The translations under genes were made by a program, and so were the position numbers. Below are positions 62,379-64,000 of a stretch of 64,000 nucleotides of DNA, one piece after another; position 1 is the stretch's first letter; each line of letters starts with the position of its first letter. Origin of the DNA: an uncultured Bacteroidia bacterium (GTDB lineage: Bacteria > Bacteroidota > Bacteroidia > Bacteroidales > UBA932); the NCBI GenBank assembly GCA_902782225.1, contig CACZMF010000003.1, positions 1 to 64,000 of the forward strand. The letters are read 5' to 3'. The notes under the pieces were generated by a model. It made no database searches, had not been told where the DNA came from, and saw only the letters and a program-made list of their open reading frames with translations.

Positions 62379-63691
62379 TGCTGAAGCGGCTTCTACTTGC
62401 GGCATCCATACTGGCAGGGGCTCTTGCGGCATATGCGCAGGAGCCTCTGCCGCTGACTGATGAGGACTACTCGAAAGTCTCCCGTGCCAAGGCCGCAAAG
62501 CAGGGTTTCTCGTTCGTGCCGCTCCCGATAATGGGCTACAATTCCGACCTGGGATTCCAGTTCGGAGCCTGTGCCGACATGCATCAGTACGGCCGGGAGC
62601 CTTCGCTGTTCCCCGATTTCCTCTACCACATCCATTTCGAAGGCTCGTACTACACCAAAGGGCAGCTTCTGCTGCACGGACAATATGACAGTTCGCACCT
62701 GATACCGGGTGTGGACTTCGTCGCTTCGCTGACCTGGCAGAAGGATCCGCTGTTCCAGTTCTATGGCTTTGACGGTTTCGTATCTTCGTACGACCCTGCT
62801 GTCGACAGGCGCGACGGCTCGGCATACTACTGCTTCAACCGCAACATGATACGCTTCCTGACATCGATGCAGGGCCATTTTTCGGGCCCCTGGGGCTGGA
62901 TGGCAGGGCTCAACTACCGTTACGTCAAGTCCGGCATCCTGGATTTCAAGGGCTACGATTCCGATAATACTCTTTTCGGCCGCTATCTTGAGGCCGGTGT
63001 GATCGATTCCTCAGAACTTGAGGGGCATACAGCAGACCTGATTGCCGGCATCAAATACGACACCCGCGATTTTGAGCCCAATCCGACCAGGGGTATCTGG
63101 GCGGAGGCCTATCTGAACGGCTCCCCGGACTTCACTGCTTCCGGCCATTCCTTCCTGAAGGCCTCCCTGCGCTGGCGGCAGTACTTCACTCCGGGTCCGG
63201 ACTGGCTGACGCTGGCATACCATCTTGGCTACCAGACCACGCTTCTGGGCCGTACTCCCTTTTATATGGCCCATAATATCAGCACTATACGAATACGGCA
63301 GACCTGCACGGAAGGCCTCGGTGGGGTGAACACCATAAGGGGCGTGATGATGAACAGAATCATCGGCGATGCTTATGCCTGGGCCAATTTCGAGCTCCGT
63401 TTCCGCCTTCTCACCTTGAACGTGCTGGGCATGGAACTGGGGCTGGCGGCAAATCCTTTTGTGGATGTGGGTATGATCACAAAACCATATCGCCTCGAGG
63501 AGATGGCAGCGTTGACTTCGTCGGACCCGGCCTCTCTCCGGCAACTGGCCATGAAACCCCATGCCGGAGCCGGCGCTGGACTGAAGTTCTCAATAGACAA
63601 AAACTATATACTTTCATTTGAATGGGGCGTCCCTTTCAATAAGCAAGACGGACGCTCAAGTATTTATTTCACATCTGATTTCGTGTTCTGA
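62378..63691 (+). CDS. Omp85/BamA-like outer membrane barrel
   Basis: 437 residues: signal peptide (to about 21), no POTRA domain, and a C-terminal barrel of the bacterial surface antigen (D15) type (LGFQFGACADMHQYG, IKYDTRDFEPNPTRGIWAEAYL, and GLGGVNTIRGVMMNRIIGDAY) ending in a C-terminal Phe. The DTRD...NPTRG segment is the Omp85 barrel hallmark. Function probably an outer-membrane assembly or transport accessory. Start ATG 62378 overlaps the upstream stop codon. Confidence 0.85.
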   Translation: MLKRLLLAASILAGALAAYAQEPLPLTDEDYSKVSRAKAAKQGFSFVPLPIMGYNSDLGFQFGACADMHQYGREPSLFPDFLYHIHFEGSYYTKGQLLLHGQYDSSHLIPGVDFVASLTWQKDPLFQFYGFDGFVSSYDPAVDRRDGSAYYCFNRNMIRFLTSMQGHFSGPWGWMAGLNYRYVKSGILDFKGYDSDNTLFGRYLEAGVIDSSELEGHTADLIAGIKYDTRDFEPNPTRGIWAEAYLNGSPDFTASGHSFLKASLRWRQYFTPGPDWLTLAYHLGYQTTLLGRTPFYMAHNISTIRIRQTCTEGLGGVNTIRGVMMNRIIGDAYAWANFELRFRLLTLNVLGMELGLAANPFVDVGMITKPYRLEEMAALTSSDPASLRQLAMKPHAGAGAGLKFSIDKNYILSFEWGVPFNKQDGRSSIYFTSDFVF

Positions 63692-63695
63692 TCTA

Positions 63696-64000
63696 ATGAA
63701 AAGGTTTACAATAATTCTCCTGTCTGTCGCCTGCCTTGCCATCTCCTGCGGAAGGCGTGGAGGCGGCACCGTGGAGCCAGGTGTACAGAAAGACACCGTG
63801 TATCCTCTGGGCTTCCGCACCGAAGATTTCGCCGTAGATTCATCGAAGGTAAGGGACGGGGAGACATTTTCCGGACTGATGAACCGCATGGGCCTTGGAG
63901 CCAAAGACTGCTATACCCTGGCCACGCGGGTGGACAGCGTGTTCGACGTGCGCCGTATGCGTGCCGGACAGCCCGTGGAGGCATACTACAGCAAGGATAC
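63696..64000 (+). CDS. probable M23-type peptidase lipoprotein (5' part)
   Basis: The window ends inside this gene. The 101 visible residues start with a lipobox (AISC, Cys about residue 18), then a LysM-like segment (VRDGETFSGLMNRMGLG), an arrangement seen at the N-terminus of Bacteroidetes M23/LytM metallopeptidases that trim peptidoglycan. The catalytic domain is not in the window, so this is a prediction from the N-terminus only. It follows the Omp85-like gene by 4 bp. Confidence 0.6.
   Translation, partial: MKRFTIILLSVACLAISCGRRGGGTVEPGVQKDTVYPLGFRTEDFAVDSSKVRDGETFSGLMNRMGLGAKDCYTLATRVDSVFDVRRMRAGQPVEAYYSKD

Overview
The window looks like a chromosome segment of a high-GC member of the Bacteroidales. 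The signs are a SusC/SusD pair, many lipoproteins with a cysteine lipobox, a BACON-type lipoprotein, fimbrillin/BspA-type leucine-rich surface proteins, GIN-domain and DUF3467 proteins, and above all the Bacteroidetes promoter signature (TTTG, about 19-20 nt, TAnnTTTG) in front of many genes. Most genes are GC-rich. Two stretches (about 20.6-24.6 kb and 52.7-56.0 kb) are clearly AT-richer and look like later arrivals. The exact genus cannot be settled from the sequence alone.

Layout. 0-0.9 kb: a zapB-like/zapA cell-division pair followed by a probable 6S RNA. 0.9-10.3 kb (minus): a SusCD-type outer-membrane uptake operon (phosphoesterase lipoprotein, SusC, SusD, BACON lipoprotein) lying between the 6S RNA and rny. 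10.5-17.2 kb: rny; then on the minus strand an L,D-transpeptidase, a short FecCD-type permease and a Tat-exported FAD oxidoreductase; a 30-codon mini-ORF; and umuC-umuD coupled to a five-repeat 'beta-flower' protein. 17.2-20.6 kb: an outer-membrane-like protein divergent from a membrane Ser/Thr kinase, opposed by a two-gene operon. 20.6-24.6 kb: AT-rich, with a large fimbrillin/leucine-rich-repeat lipoprotein. 24.6-32.4 kb: a WYL regulator with a serine hydrolase, an MscS channel, and an amino-acid-type ABC transporter whose binding domain appears circularly permuted and fused to the permease.

32.4-49.9 kb is mostly housekeeping: tRNA-Cys and a candidate sRNA, an overlapping DUF3467-kdsC-maf-rluA operon, valS, tatA-tatC-ABC-F, a GIN-domain protein, a BASS transporter, a DUF5722-like lipoprotein, a second ABC-F protein with an esterase, a DUF1295 enzyme, a 2-hydroxyacid dehydrogenase and tRNA-Ala. 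49.9-56.0 kb is accessory: a DEDDh exonuclease behind a WYL-regulator relic, a second repeat protein, a candidate structured RNA, DUF3800, a deoxyribonucleotide N-glycosidase-like protein, a broken DUF1016 nuclease gene, and an AT-rich TPR regulator plus lipoprotein. 56-64 kb: nrdG-nrdD (anaerobic lifestyle), an FAD oxidoreductase, a HerA/DUF853 ATPase, an Omp85-like barrel and the start of a probable M23 peptidase.

The observations most worth follow-up are two promoter-plus-terminator non-coding units (about 32.68-32.79 kb and 51.19-51.26 kb), the permuted SBP-permease fusion with an unusual ATPase extension, the repeat protein translationally coupled to umuDC, the kinase locus, the 51-bp hairpin repeats before the WYL gene, and the perfectly palindromic divergent promoters at 47.79 and 60.69 kb.
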